Of a stretch of DNA of 15,319 bases, positions 6,342 through 14,194 are shown piece by piece. Position 1 is the first letter of the stretch, and each line of letters starts with the position of its first letter. Made by a program: the position numbers and the translations under genes. The stretch is from Gammaproteobacteria bacterium (GTDB taxonomy: Bacteria; Pseudomonadota; Gammaproteobacteria; DSM-16500). The notes beneath the pieces were generated by a model that worked only from the letters and a program-made list of their open reading frames with translations, searched no databases and was not told the DNA's origin. The stretch spans positions 1-15,319 of the forward strand of contig SCTP01000253.1 in assembly GCA_004322325.1 (NCBI GenBank). Direction: 5' to 3'.

Positions 6342-8390
6342 CTAAGCCGCCGTCTGCTTCACAATCCCACTCTGCTTCAATAACGCATCAATCGTCGGCT
6401 TGCGTCCGCGAAAGGCGATAAAGGAAGTCATCGGATCACGCACGCCGCCTATCTCTAAAATATTTTCCATAAAAGCACGACCGGTGTTGCGATCAAAAAT
6501 ACCTTTCTCTTCAAATTGTGCATACGCATCGGAAGATAATACTTCTGCCCATTTATAACTGTAATAACCCGCGGCGTAACTGCCCGCAAAAATATGCGAG
6601 AAGCTATTTTGAAACCGATTGAATTCAGGAACAGGAAAAACCGATGTCATGCGACGTATTTCATTCAGCAAAATCTCTGTCTGACCTGATTGTGCAGGGT
6701 TATATTCCAAATGCAAACGAAAATCGAATAAAGCAAATTCCAATTGTCTGACCATCTGCATCCCTGTTTGAAAATGTTTGGCCTCTAACATTTTTTGATA
6801 CAACGTATCCGGCAAAGGCGTCCCTGTTTGATAATGAGCAGCAATCAATGAGAGTGATTCTTTTTCCCAACAATAATTCTCCATAAATTGACTCGGAAAT
6901 TCGACTGCATCCCATGGCACACCATTAATGCCACCCACAGAAGGATAATTGACTTTGGTAAGCATGTGATGCAAACAATGCCCAAATTCGTGAAATAACG
7001 TGAGCACATCATCGTGCGTCAATAACGCCGTTTGATTATCCACTGGGGGCATAAAATTACACGTAAGAAACGCCACAGGATATTGCAAGCCTTCACCATC
7101 AAGGCGCCGCGTACGGCACTCATCCATCCACGCACCATCACGCTTATGCGGACGCGCGTAAAGATCCGTATAAAAACCGCCGCGTAATTCGTTTTTATCA
7201 TCGTAAATAGAAAAGAAACGAACATGCGGATGCCACACTTCAATAGCTTCTTCCGCGACAATTGTAATGCCATACAACTTATTCACAATGGTAAACATTC
7301 CTTTTAACACCGTATCAATCGGGAAATAAGGACGAAAATCTTCTTGCGTGAACTTAAATTTCGCTTCTTGTAATTTTTCTGAATAATAAGAAATATCCCA
7401 CACGGCTAAATTATCCAGATGATCTTTTTTCGCTAACGCTTTGACTTCTTCATATTCTCCTTCCGCCATCAGCTTACTTTTCGCTAATAAATCATTTAAG
7501 AAATGTAAAACTTCATCCGGCGTCTTCGCCATTTTCGTCGCGAGGGAATAGTCTGCATAATTATTAAACCCTACTAACTGCGCGATTTCATGCCGAACGT
7601 TTAAAATATCTTCGATGATTTTCGTATTATCCCATTTTCCTGCATGCGGTCCTTGATCAGAAGCACGCGTGGCATACGCTTCATATAATTTTTTACGTAA
7701 CTCCCGATTATGTAAAAACTTAATACCTGTTGAATAAGAAGGATAATCCAACGTCAAAACATAGCCCTCTAACTGACGTTGTTTGGCATTATCCATCGCG
7801 AGCTGAAGCGCTTGCGGCGGCAAACCGGCTAATTGTTCAGGATCGGTAATCTGCAACGTCCAGGCTTGCGTGGCATCTAATACGTTTTCAGAAAATTTCG
7901 TCATTAACTGACTCAATTGTTTTTGTAACGCCGCCATGCGTTCTTTTTTATCAGCGGATAAATGCACCCCCGATAATTTAAAATCGCGAATATCATTTTC
8001 AATAATCTTCTGTTGCGCCGAATTTAATTTGGCAAAATCAGCACTCGCTGCTAGCGAAGCAATCGCTTGAAATAGTTGCTCGTTTTGCGCCATTTCAGTG
8101 TGATAATCCGTCAGCAGTGGCAACGTTTGATTATATGCCTGGCGCAAAGCATCTGACTCCATCACACTGTGCAGATGGGCAACAGGTGACCATATTTTAT
8201 TCAACTCATCCCCCATGTCTTCTAACGGTTGCATGAGGTTATCCCAGGTGTAAGGCCCAGAGTGAGATAGCAAGCCTTTCACCTTTTGACGGTGATTTTC
8301 GAGCAAATCACGTATTATTGACTCAATTTTGCTCGGGTCAATGTTAGTAAAATAGGGCAATAAGGCTTGATTAAATGGCAGATATGCCAT
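6342..8390 (-). CDS. prlC: Oligopeptidase A (M3 family zinc metallopeptidase)
   Basis: A soluble cytoplasmic endopeptidase that degrades oligopeptides, including cleaved signal peptides, in the step after the large proteases. It aligns with E. coli OpdA/PrlC from end to end. The zinc motif is LFHEFGHCLHHML, with His467-Glu468 and His471; the third ligand is probably Glu497 in AVEFPSQ, 30 residues on, as in thimet oligopeptidases. Other conserved blocks are RASDQGPHAGKWDN and the C-terminal FSHIFAGSYAAGYYSY, which carries substrate-binding Tyr residues. I chose the ATG at 8390 because AAGGAG lies 8 bases upstream; the in-frame GTG at 8399 overlaps that ribosome site. The length is 682 residues, matching E. 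coli (680). It is divergent from glyQ and upstream of a peptide importer, consistent with peptide use. Confidence 0.95.
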   Translation of the reverse strand: MAYLPFNQALLPYFTNIDPSKIESIIRDLLENHRQKVKGLLSHSGPYTWDNLMQPLEDMGDELNKIWSPVAHLHSVMESDALRQAYNQTLPLLTDYHTEMAQNEQLFQAIASLAASADFAKLNSAQQKIIENDIRDFKLSGVHLSADKKERMAALQKQLSQLMTKFSENVLDATQAWTLQITDPEQLAGLPPQALQLAMDNAKQRQLEGYVLTLDYPSYSTGIKFLHNRELRKKLYEAYATRASDQGPHAGKWDNTKIIEDILNVRHEIAQLVGFNNYADYSLATKMAKTPDEVLHFLNDLLAKSKLMAEGEYEEVKALAKKDHLDNLAVWDISYYSEKLQEAKFKFTQEDFRPYFPIDTVLKGMFTIVNKLYGITIVAEEAIEVWHPHVRFFSIYDDKNELRGGFYTDLYARPHKRDGAWMDECRTRRLDGEGLQYPVAFLTCNFMPPVDNQTALLTHDDVLTLFHEFGHCLHHMLTKVNYPSVGGINGVPWDAVEFPSQFMENYCWEKESLSLIAAHYQTGTPLPDTLYQKMLEAKHFQTGMQMVRQLEFALFDFRLHLEYNPAQSGQTEILLNEIRRMTSVFPVPEFNRFQNSFSHIFAGSYAAGYYSYKWAEVLSSDAYAQFEEKGIFDRNTGRAFMENILEIGGVRDPMTSFIAFRGRKPTIDALLKQSGIVKQTAA

Positions 8391-8433
8391 GACCAACACT
8401 CCTTCTCTCTCATGTCATTTTTTATAGGTTGCT

Positions 8434-8439
8434 ATTATA
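8434..8439 (-). promoter_or_regulatory. Candidate -10 element of prlC
   Basis: The minus strand reads a perfect TATAAT here, 44 bases before the prlC ATG. No good -35 hexamer is found at the right spacing, so the assignment rests on the -10 alone and on position in the divergent prlC/glyQ gap. Confidence 0.35.
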
Positions 8440-8468
8440 AGAATAACACTCCTCATCTGCATTAAGAA

Positions 8469-8477
8469 TGCTATAAT
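8469..8477 (+). promoter_or_regulatory. Extended -10 promoter of glyQ-glyS
   Basis: TGCTATAAT is a perfect extended -10 element (TGn plus TATAAT). No convincing -35 is present, which extended -10 promoters can tolerate. Transcription would start near 8484, giving a leader of about 26 bases to the ATG at 8510. Confidence 0.6.
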
Positions 8478-8509
8478 CTCGCGTCCAGGCTTATTTGGCT
8501 AATATTGAT

Positions 8510-9415
8510 ATGGATCCTATTGAAAATACTAAAACTTTCCAAGGTCTCATCGCGACCCTGCAAGCGTATTGGAGCGAGCAAGGTTGTATCATTATGCAAC
8601 CACTTGATTTAGAAGTGGGCGCCGGCACCTTTCATACCGCGAGCTTCCTAGGTGCTATCGGCCCCGAGCCGTGGCGGGCCGCTTATGTCCAGCCTAGCCG
8701 TCGGCCGACGGATGGGCGTTATGGCGATAACCCGAACCGAGTCCAACGGCATCATCAGTTTCAAGTAGTGTTAAAGCCTTCGCCGGTGGATATTCAAGAC
8801 TTATATCTAAAATCGCTTGAAAAAATAGGCGTCGATACCTTACTTGATGATATTCGCTTTGTGGAAGATAACTGGGAATCGCCTACCTTAGGCGCCTGGG
8901 GATTAGGATGGGAAGTGTGGCTGAATGGCATGGAAGTGACGCAATTTACCTATTTCCAGCAAGTCGGTGGGTTAGAATGTAAACCCGTGACCGGTGAAAT
9001 CACGTATGGCTTAGAACGCTTAGCCATGGCACTGCAAGGTGTCGACAATATTTATGATTTAGTATGGCACAAAGGTCCACAAGGGATCGTGACGTATGGT
9101 GATGTATGTCATCAAACAGAAGTGGAAATGTCGAAATATAATTTTGAAATAGCGGATATTGAAACGTTGTTTAAGCATTTTCATTTTTACGAAAAAGAAA
9201 GTTTACGTTTGATTGAAGCGGGCTTGCCACTGCCTGCTTATGAAATGGTGATGAAAGCATCACACACGTTTAATTTACTGGATGCCAGACGCGCGATTTC
9301 AGTGACAGAGCGTCAGCATCATATTTTGAAAATACGCCGATTAGCAAAAGCCGTCGCAGAAAGTTATTATCAAGCGCGCGAAGCGTTGGGCTTTCCTTTG
9401 CTGCAAGGAAAATAA
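8510..9415 (+). CDS. glyQ: Glycyl-tRNA synthetase alpha subunit
   Basis: Catalytic subunit of the bacterial alpha2-beta2 glycyl-tRNA synthetase, a class II enzyme that activates glycine with ATP. It is nearly colinear with E. coli GlyQ: TFQGLI near the start, [27 protein letters not shown], the highly conserved block [30 protein letters not shown] (split here only for reading) and [12 protein letters not shown]. The length is 301 residues from the ATG at 8510. The start is uncertain: the ATG places eight residues before TFQGLI, close to E. coli, but has no Shine-Dalgarno sequence. An in-frame TTG at 8495 has AGG 5 bases upstream and would add five residues. glyS follows after a single base, so the subunits are translated together. 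Confidence 0.95.
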   Translation: MDPIENTKTFQGLIATLQAYWSEQGCIIMQPLDLEVGAGTFHTASFLGAIGPEPWRAAYVQPSRRPTDGRYGDNPNRVQRHHQFQVVLKPSPVDIQDLYLKSLEKIGVDTLLDDIRFVEDNWESPTLGAWGLGWEVWLNGMEVTQFTYFQQVGGLECKPVTGEITYGLERLAMALQGVDNIYDLVWHKGPQGIVTYGDVCHQTEVEMSKYNFEIADIETLFKHFHFYEKESLRLIEAGLPLPAYEMVMKASHTFNLLDARRAISVTERQHHILKIRRLAKAVAESYYQAREALGFPLLQGK

Positions 9416-9416
9416 A

Positions 9417-11444
9417 ATGAAACAAGATGACTTCCTCGTTGAGATTCACACAGAAGAATTACCGCCGAAAGCATTACGTAAATTAGGTGAAGCATTTTCT
9501 CAGCAGTTACAAGAACGATTACAAAAATCAGATTTAAGTTTTGCTGCGCTTCATTATTTTGCTACACCACGACGCTTGGCCGTCTTAGTAAAAGATTTAG
9601 TGGCCGCTCAGCCCGATCAAGTCATTGAACGCAAAGGGCCAGCGTTAACCGCTGCATTTGATGCAGAAGGTAAACCCACACCGGCGTGTGTAGGTTTTGC
9701 GCGTTCGTGCGGCGTAACGCCAGTCGAATTAATCACCTTAAAAAATGCGCAAGGTGAATGGGTAGGTTTGCAGCAAAAGGTAGCGGGAAAACCGATGCAC
9801 GAATTAATGCCCACTCTTGTCGAACAAGCACTGGCTGCCTTGCCGATTCCTAAACGTATGCGCTGGAGTGAAGGTGAAACGCAATTTGTTCGTCCGGTGC
9901 ATTCAGTGATCATGTTATACGGTGATCAGATTATCGATGCGACTATTTTAGGCTGCCGTACCAATCGTGTGACACGTGGTCATCGGTTTCTAGCGCCAGG
10001 TTGGATGACGATTCCAACCGCCGCGGCTTATGCTTCCTTGTTAGAAACAGAAGGAAAAGTGATTGTTGATTTTGCTAAACGACGGGAAGAAATCTTGCAT
10101 CAAGCCAAGAAAAAATTAACCAATCAAGCCGAGATGGTCTATGATGATGAACTCTTGGACGAAGTCACCGGCTTAGTCGAATGGCCGACGGCCTTATATG
10201 GCAGTTTTGATGAAAAATTCTTGCAGCTGCCGCAAGAAGTATTAATTTCTGCGATGAGAGATCATCAACGCTATTTTCCGGTTAAAAACGCAACGTTAAC
10301 GCCCCATTTTATTACCATTAGCAATATCGACAGCGTGGATCCTGCACGTGTCATTCATGGTAACGAGCGGGTATTGCGCGCACGTTTATCAGATGCAGCG
10401 TTCTTTTATGAAACAGATCAAAAAGAAAGTTTAGAGCAACGCACTGAACGTTTAAAAGGAATGGTGTACCAGGCTAAATTAGGCACACTGTACGATAAAG
10501 TAGAACGTTTGAGTAAGCTCATGGGCAATGACCGTGCTGGCTTATTAGCTAAATCCGATTTAACCACCAACATGGTGGGTGAATTTCCTGAATTACAAGG
10601 GATCATGGGAGGATATTATGCCCTACATGATGGCGAGCCTGCCGAGATTGCACAAGCCATTGCTGAACAATACCTGCCTCGTTTCGCCGGTGATAAATTA
10701 CCGGCTAGCTCCCTCGGCCAACGATTAGCAATGATGGATCGTATCGATACGCTGGTGGGCGCATTCAGCATTAATCAAATTCCAACAGGTGATAAAGATC
10801 CTTATGGGTTACGCCGTGCGGCGTTAGGGGTGTTGCGCATCTTAATCGAAAAAGAAATCGATCTGGATCTGAACGAGCTTCTACACAAGGCTTTAGCTTT
10901 ATATCACAGTGAAAACAAAGAAACCGTCGAGCAAGTGCTCAATTTTATGCAAGAACGGCTGCGCTCATGGTATCAAGAGCAAGGTATCACGGCGGATGTC
11001 TTTGCGGCTGTTGCAGCTGTTGGCATCACCAACCCGCTCGATGCACATAAACGCATCCAGGCCGTGCAAGCGTTCAAACAACTGAGCGCGGCGGAAGCGT
11101 TAAGTACGGCCAACAAACGTGTCAGCAATATTTTATCGAAATATGAAGGTAAACTAGACAGTCAAGCGATCAATCCTCAGCTTTTCGAAGAAGCGGCAGA
11201 AAAAGAATTAGCCAAGCAGTTGGAGGCAAAAAGTGAGGTGGTGACGCGCTTATCCCAAGCTGGTCAGTATGATGAAGTGTTACTAACATTAGCCGAACTA
11301 CGGGAGCCAATCGATAACTTTTTCGACCATGTCATGGTCATGTCTGACGATAAAGCGCAACGAGAGAATCGGATCCTACTCTTGCACCAGTTACGGTCAT
11401 TATTTTTACAGGTAGCGGATATCGCTTTATTGGTTATATACTAA
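9417..11444 (+). CDS. glyS: Glycyl-tRNA synthetase beta subunit
   Basis: Partner of GlyQ that binds tRNA-Gly; the alpha subunit forms the adenylate and the beta subunit is needed for charging. It begins with FLVEIHTEELPPKAL, the standard GlyS opening. It contains KRMRWSEGETQFVRPVHS, the HRFLAPG segment, the MRDHQRYFPV block and a C-terminal DALR-like anticodon-binding helical domain ending LFLQVADIALL. At 675 residues it is close to the E. coli length (689). AAGGAA lies 6 bases before the ATG and inside the end of glyQ. The stop is 30 bases before the outer-membrane protein gene, with no terminator between, so some read-through into that gene is likely. Confidence 0.96.
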   Translation: MKQDDFLVEIHTEELPPKALRKLGEAFSQQLQERLQKSDLSFAALHYFATPRRLAVLVKDLVAAQPDQVIERKGPALTAAFDAEGKPTPACVGFARSCGVTPVELITLKNAQGEWVGLQQKVAGKPMHELMPTLVEQALAALPIPKRMRWSEGETQFVRPVHSVIMLYGDQIIDATILGCRTNRVTRGHRFLAPGWMTIPTAAAYASLLETEGKVIVDFAKRREEILHQAKKKLTNQAEMVYDDELLDEVTGLVEWPTALYGSFDEKFLQLPQEVLISAMRDHQRYFPVKNATLTPHFITISNIDSVDPARVIHGNERVLRARLSDAAFFYETDQKESLEQRTERLKGMVYQAKLGTLYDKVERLSKLMGNDRAGLLAKSDLTTNMVGEFPELQGIMGGYYALHDGEPAEIAQAIAEQYLPRFAGDKLPASSLGQRLAMMDRIDTLVGAFSINQIPTGDKDPYGLRRAALGVLRILIEKEIDLDLNELLHKALALYHSENKETVEQVLNFMQERLRSWYQEQGITADVFAAVAAVGITNPLDAHKRIQAVQAFKQLSAAEALSTANKRVSNILSKYEGKLDSQAINPQLFEEAAEKELAKQLEAKSEVVTRLSQAGQYDEVLLTLAELREPIDNFFDHVMVMSDDKAQRENRILLLHQLRSLFLQVADIALLVIY

Positions 11445-11474
11445 TTCCCATAGCATTCTCAGGGAGAACGATTC

Positions 11475-12077
11475 ATGCAGGGAACACGACCACTACTGTT
11501 AGCTATCGCTGGACTGACGTCACTGTTTATTTCCATACCTGCTTTCGCTGTCATGTCGGCGCCTTATGGCTGGTATCTCGAAGCCAACGGCGGTTCGACG
11601 AACATGTCCAATACGAGCTATCCTGGCAATGTTAGTACTTCCGGCTTCGGCGGCAATGCGGATTTGGGGTATAAATTCATGCCTTATTTTGGCATAGAAA
11701 TTGGTTATACACGCTATGCCAATACCATTATCAAAGAACCTAATAACAGTGCAACCGCGGCGAACGTAGAAAATTTCTCCTATGACCTGGCCGCTAAAGC
11801 CATTCTTCCCATTGCCACCTCGGGGTTTGAAGCATTTGCTAAGGGAGGCGTAGGGCGTACGAATGCAGATGTGAGTGTGAGCGATACGGCGTCAGCCAAC
11901 GCTCTTGGTCTCTCTGATTCCAATCATAGTGCCACCGGCGCTTATATCGCCTTAGGCGGACAATGGTATTTTATGCAGGAACTCGCTTTTGTCGCGCAAT
12001 GGGCGCGCGCGACAGGCGATAGTACAACGGGGACGATGGATCTTTATTCTTTGGGGTTATCTTTTATTATTGATTGA
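11475..12077 (+). CDS. Small outer-membrane beta-barrel protein
   Basis: A secreted protein of 200 residues with a clear signal peptide: positively charged start, a hydrophobic run at about 7-22 and a predicted cleavage after AFA at residue 25. The mature part has alternating hydrophobic/polar strands rich in Gly, Ala, Ser and aromatic residues (GWYLEANGG, DLGYKFMPYFGIEIGYTRY, YIALGGQWYFMQELAF, DLYSLGLSF), which is the pattern of an eight-stranded porin- or OmpA-like barrel (the OMP_b-brl kind). No peptidoglycan-binding OmpA C-terminal domain is present. The function is not known; such proteins can be adhesins, structural proteins or small pores. AGGGAG lies 8 bases ahead of the ATG. Its last 34 bases overlap, tail to tail, the 3' end of the minus-strand sulfatase-like gene. 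Confidence 0.8.
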   Translation: MQGTRPLLLAIAGLTSLFISIPAFAVMSAPYGWYLEANGGSTNMSNTSYPGNVSTSGFGGNADLGYKFMPYFGIEIGYTRYANTIIKEPNNSATAANVENFSYDLAAKAILPIATSGFEAFAKGGVGRTNADVSVSDTASANALGLSDSNHSATGAYIALGGQWYFMQELAFVAQWARATGDSTTGTMDLYSLGLSFIID

Positions 12078-14179
12078 GGTGGATACAGTGACAAGTCAAG
12101 ATCGTCACCGTAAAATGCCTTCAACCGATGAATCAACGCTGAAACGGGTGCTGTTTTAGCAAAAGATGAATTTAACTCGGTCGTCCATTCGCCCGTTTTG
12201 AGGTTAACGAGAACGAAATAGCTGGGGCCCATTACTTGTGTTACCCGCACTACCCGTGCCTTTGGATCGCGCACAACTTTGTATTGAGTCATCCACGGAT
12301 AGTGCGCTAACAACCAATCGCCAGCCATCATCGCATATTGTCTGCCCGTCATGTACTCTTTTTCTCTTACAGGATTAACATAGATAGAACCATCTGGCTG
12401 GGCTTGAAAAAAGTCGATTGACACCTTCAACACCGGCGCCTTAGAAACATTATCTTGTTGCATATCAACTGTGGCATAACCGGATTCAAGGAAAAAATCA
12501 CGCTGTGTTGGTTTTTGCAATGATACACCATCATGAAAACTAAGCGGTGGAAATTTTAATAACTCAAGTATCGTTGGCCCAATATCCATTAAAGTAGTAA
12601 AAAAAGTCACGCGATGCGGCGCCCCCACATTAATGCCATAACCCTTTATGGCGAGTACCGAATGCGTTTGTTTTAAGCTTAGAACATCGCCACCATAACC
12701 GTACGATGTATCCACACCATAATCACGCTTAAAATTAGCACCGTGCAATGGTGCATTATAATATCCAAAAGCAGACACCTGCTGCATATTTGCCGGATTA
12801 CCGCGATACTTGGCCGCGCTAATAATTCTATCGCCGTGTAGCCCTAAGGTAATGCCGTGATCAGATAATAAGACGACGATACTATGATCGAGCAAATGAT
12901 TCTGTTGTAAAATATTTAATAACTTTCCTAATTGATCATCTGCCCTCCTCACCGACTTCTTGCATAAATCAACACCATATTCTTGTGGATTTTCTCTCAG
13001 CCAATCATAAGACCAACCGCTGACATTCAAATGCATCGCAAGAAAAAGAGGTTGTCCATTACGCTGATGCAACCCTGCACGAATTAATTGTAAAAAACTA
13101 TCAGGATCATAGGTAGCAGAAGAACCATGGTTGCCATAATTATAGGGAAAAAGCCATCGCCCTAAAGGAGTATTGATAAGAAGATTGGAAAGAGGGAAAT
13201 CATTCAAATCACCAATGAGAAAATCATCCACTCCTGTTGATGGCCCCATGACATGATCAAAGCCAATATAGTGACCCATGTTGTTATATCGTCTGTCATC
13301 CGTTGCATAGAGGGTTTGATAACCTAATTTTTTCAAATGTCGCGGCAAGGTATCTGATAATAAAAGCTCCTTAGGATTGATCATGTTATCACGAATGCCG
13401 TTATGGATAGGATAAGAGGCTGTTAATATACTTGTCCAGGAGGGCGTGGTACGTGACATCGGCGTATAGGTATTGGCAAAGTAAATAGACGATTGAATAA
13501 ATTTTTCGAAGTTTTTTCCCTTCACAAAATCAGGTCGCAAGGCATCAAAACCAATAAAAATAATATTAGGCTTATCAACCGTCCCCCCATTTAAAGGCAC
13601 GGCTTGAAGTGTAGTACTATCCCATTTTAACAAAAAAAATAAAATTGTTGCTGATAATAAAATAATACCGATGCGTCTGCGTCGCAGTAGATAAATCAAC
13701 GTCAAAAATAGGGCTAACAATAAGATAGTGGAAGACAGAGTGATAATAATTTTTAACGCTGTGTCTGTAAGATGCCCATCAAGCAACCATTCACGAATGG
13801 CTTGTGAAAATAAGGAATCAAGAAAGTAATAGCAATTAGCGGCAAGTATATCAATGACAGTGATTAGCCATAAAAAAATACCGAGTGAACGCACGGAGGA
13901 TTTGTTTAGGGAAAATAATTCACCTATTGCTATCGTGACATACCAGAGAATACCAATGAATAAAACATACAGTATAAACTGGATCATAATCACTTCTACA
14001 ATAGGCATGAAAATAACAGCATTATGCCAGATCACTCCGGGAAATTGACTATTAGCCAGTATTTCTATCATATGATTTGAAAAATAGACCGCCATCACCA
14101 ATGAAACTTGCGCGAAAACGGCGAGGCTGGTTAAAGAAATTAATGTAGTCAATAAACTTGCTGGTCGTTTTAGCGGCAT
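12044..14179 (-). CDS. Membrane-anchored sulfatase/alkaline-phosphatase superfamily protein
   Basis: A 711-residue protein with about five transmembrane helices (roughly 9-32, 57-85, 98-118, 144-166 and 169-185) and then a large catalytic domain that should face the periplasm. This is the same overall plan as phosphoethanolamine and lipoteichoic-acid transferases. The domain has the superfamily's metal-site blocks: NIIFIGFDALRPD (Asp212) and VVLLSDHGITLGLHG (Asp440, His441, His448), with AMHLN (His383) between. The nucleophile region reads SRTTPSWTSILT (242-253), so the position of the formylglycine Cys/Ser in CxPxR is Thr244 and the Arg is Trp248. It is therefore unlikely to be a classical sulfatase; a hydrolase or group transferase with a Thr nucleophile is more probable. 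The substrate is unknown. AAAGGA lies 10 bases upstream of the ATG. It starts 15 bases after the stop of a paralog. Its C-terminus is about 18 residues longer than the paralog's and runs into the antisense of the outer-membrane protein gene. Confidence 0.85.
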   Translation of the reverse strand: MPLKRPASLLTTLISLTSLAVFAQVSLVMAVYFSNHMIEILANSQFPGVIWHNAVIFMPIVEVIMIQFILYVLFIGILWYVTIAIGELFSLNKSSVRSLGIFLWLITVIDILAANCYYFLDSLFSQAIREWLLDGHLTDTALKIIITLSSTILLLALFLTLIYLLRRRRIGIILLSATILFFLLKWDSTTLQAVPLNGGTVDKPNIIFIGFDALRPDFVKGKNFEKFIQSSIYFANTYTPMSRTTPSWTSILTASYPIHNGIRDNMINPKELLLSDTLPRHLKKLGYQTLYATDDRRYNNMGHYIGFDHVMGPSTGVDDFLIGDLNDFPLSNLLINTPLGRWLFPYNYGNHGSSATYDPDSFLQLIRAGLHQRNGQPLFLAMHLNVSGWSYDWLRENPQEYGVDLCKKSVRRADDQLGKLLNILQQNHLLDHSIVVLLSDHGITLGLHGDRIISAAKYRGNPANMQQVSAFGYYNAPLHGANFKRDYGVDTSYGYGGDVLSLKQTHSVLAIKGYGINVGAPHRVTFFTTLMDIGPTILELLKFPPLSFHDGVSLQKPTQRDFFLESGYATVDMQQDNVSKAPVLKVSIDFFQAQPDGSIYVNPVREKEYMTGRQYAMMAGDWLLAHYPWMTQYKVVRDPKARVVRVTQVMGPSYFVLVNLKTGEWTTELNSSFAKTAPVSALIHRLKAFYGDDLDLSLYPPQSIIKDNPKE
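13020..13228. repeat. Near-identical block, copy 1 of tandem paralogs
   Basis: These 209 bases recur at 15111-15319 with an offset of 2091 and, by my count, five substitutions, all silent. Neighbouring parts of the genes are far more different. A second block with the same offset, 12546-12594 against 14637-14685, is identical over 49 bases. The upstream end of the repeat cannot be seen because the window stops. Confidence 0.85.
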
Positions 14180-14194
14180 ATGCTTTTCATCCTT

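Noticed and set aside
6309..6383. A 24-codon plus-strand frame starting near a GAGGAGGT sequence
   Set aside because: The Shine-Dalgarno-like sequence is about 18 bases away, too far to serve this ATG, and most of the frame is antisense to the end of prlC.
8391..8509. Regulatory RNA or riboswitch in the prlC/glyQ gap
   Set aside because: Only promoter-like elements were seen. The predicted glyQ leader is about 26 bases, too short for a riboswitch, and T-box control is not expected in this group.
12044..14179. Classical formylglycine arylsulfatase
   Set aside because: No Cys or Ser with Pro at +2 and Arg at +4 is present; the motif is TTPSW. No sulfatase-maturing enzyme is nearby.
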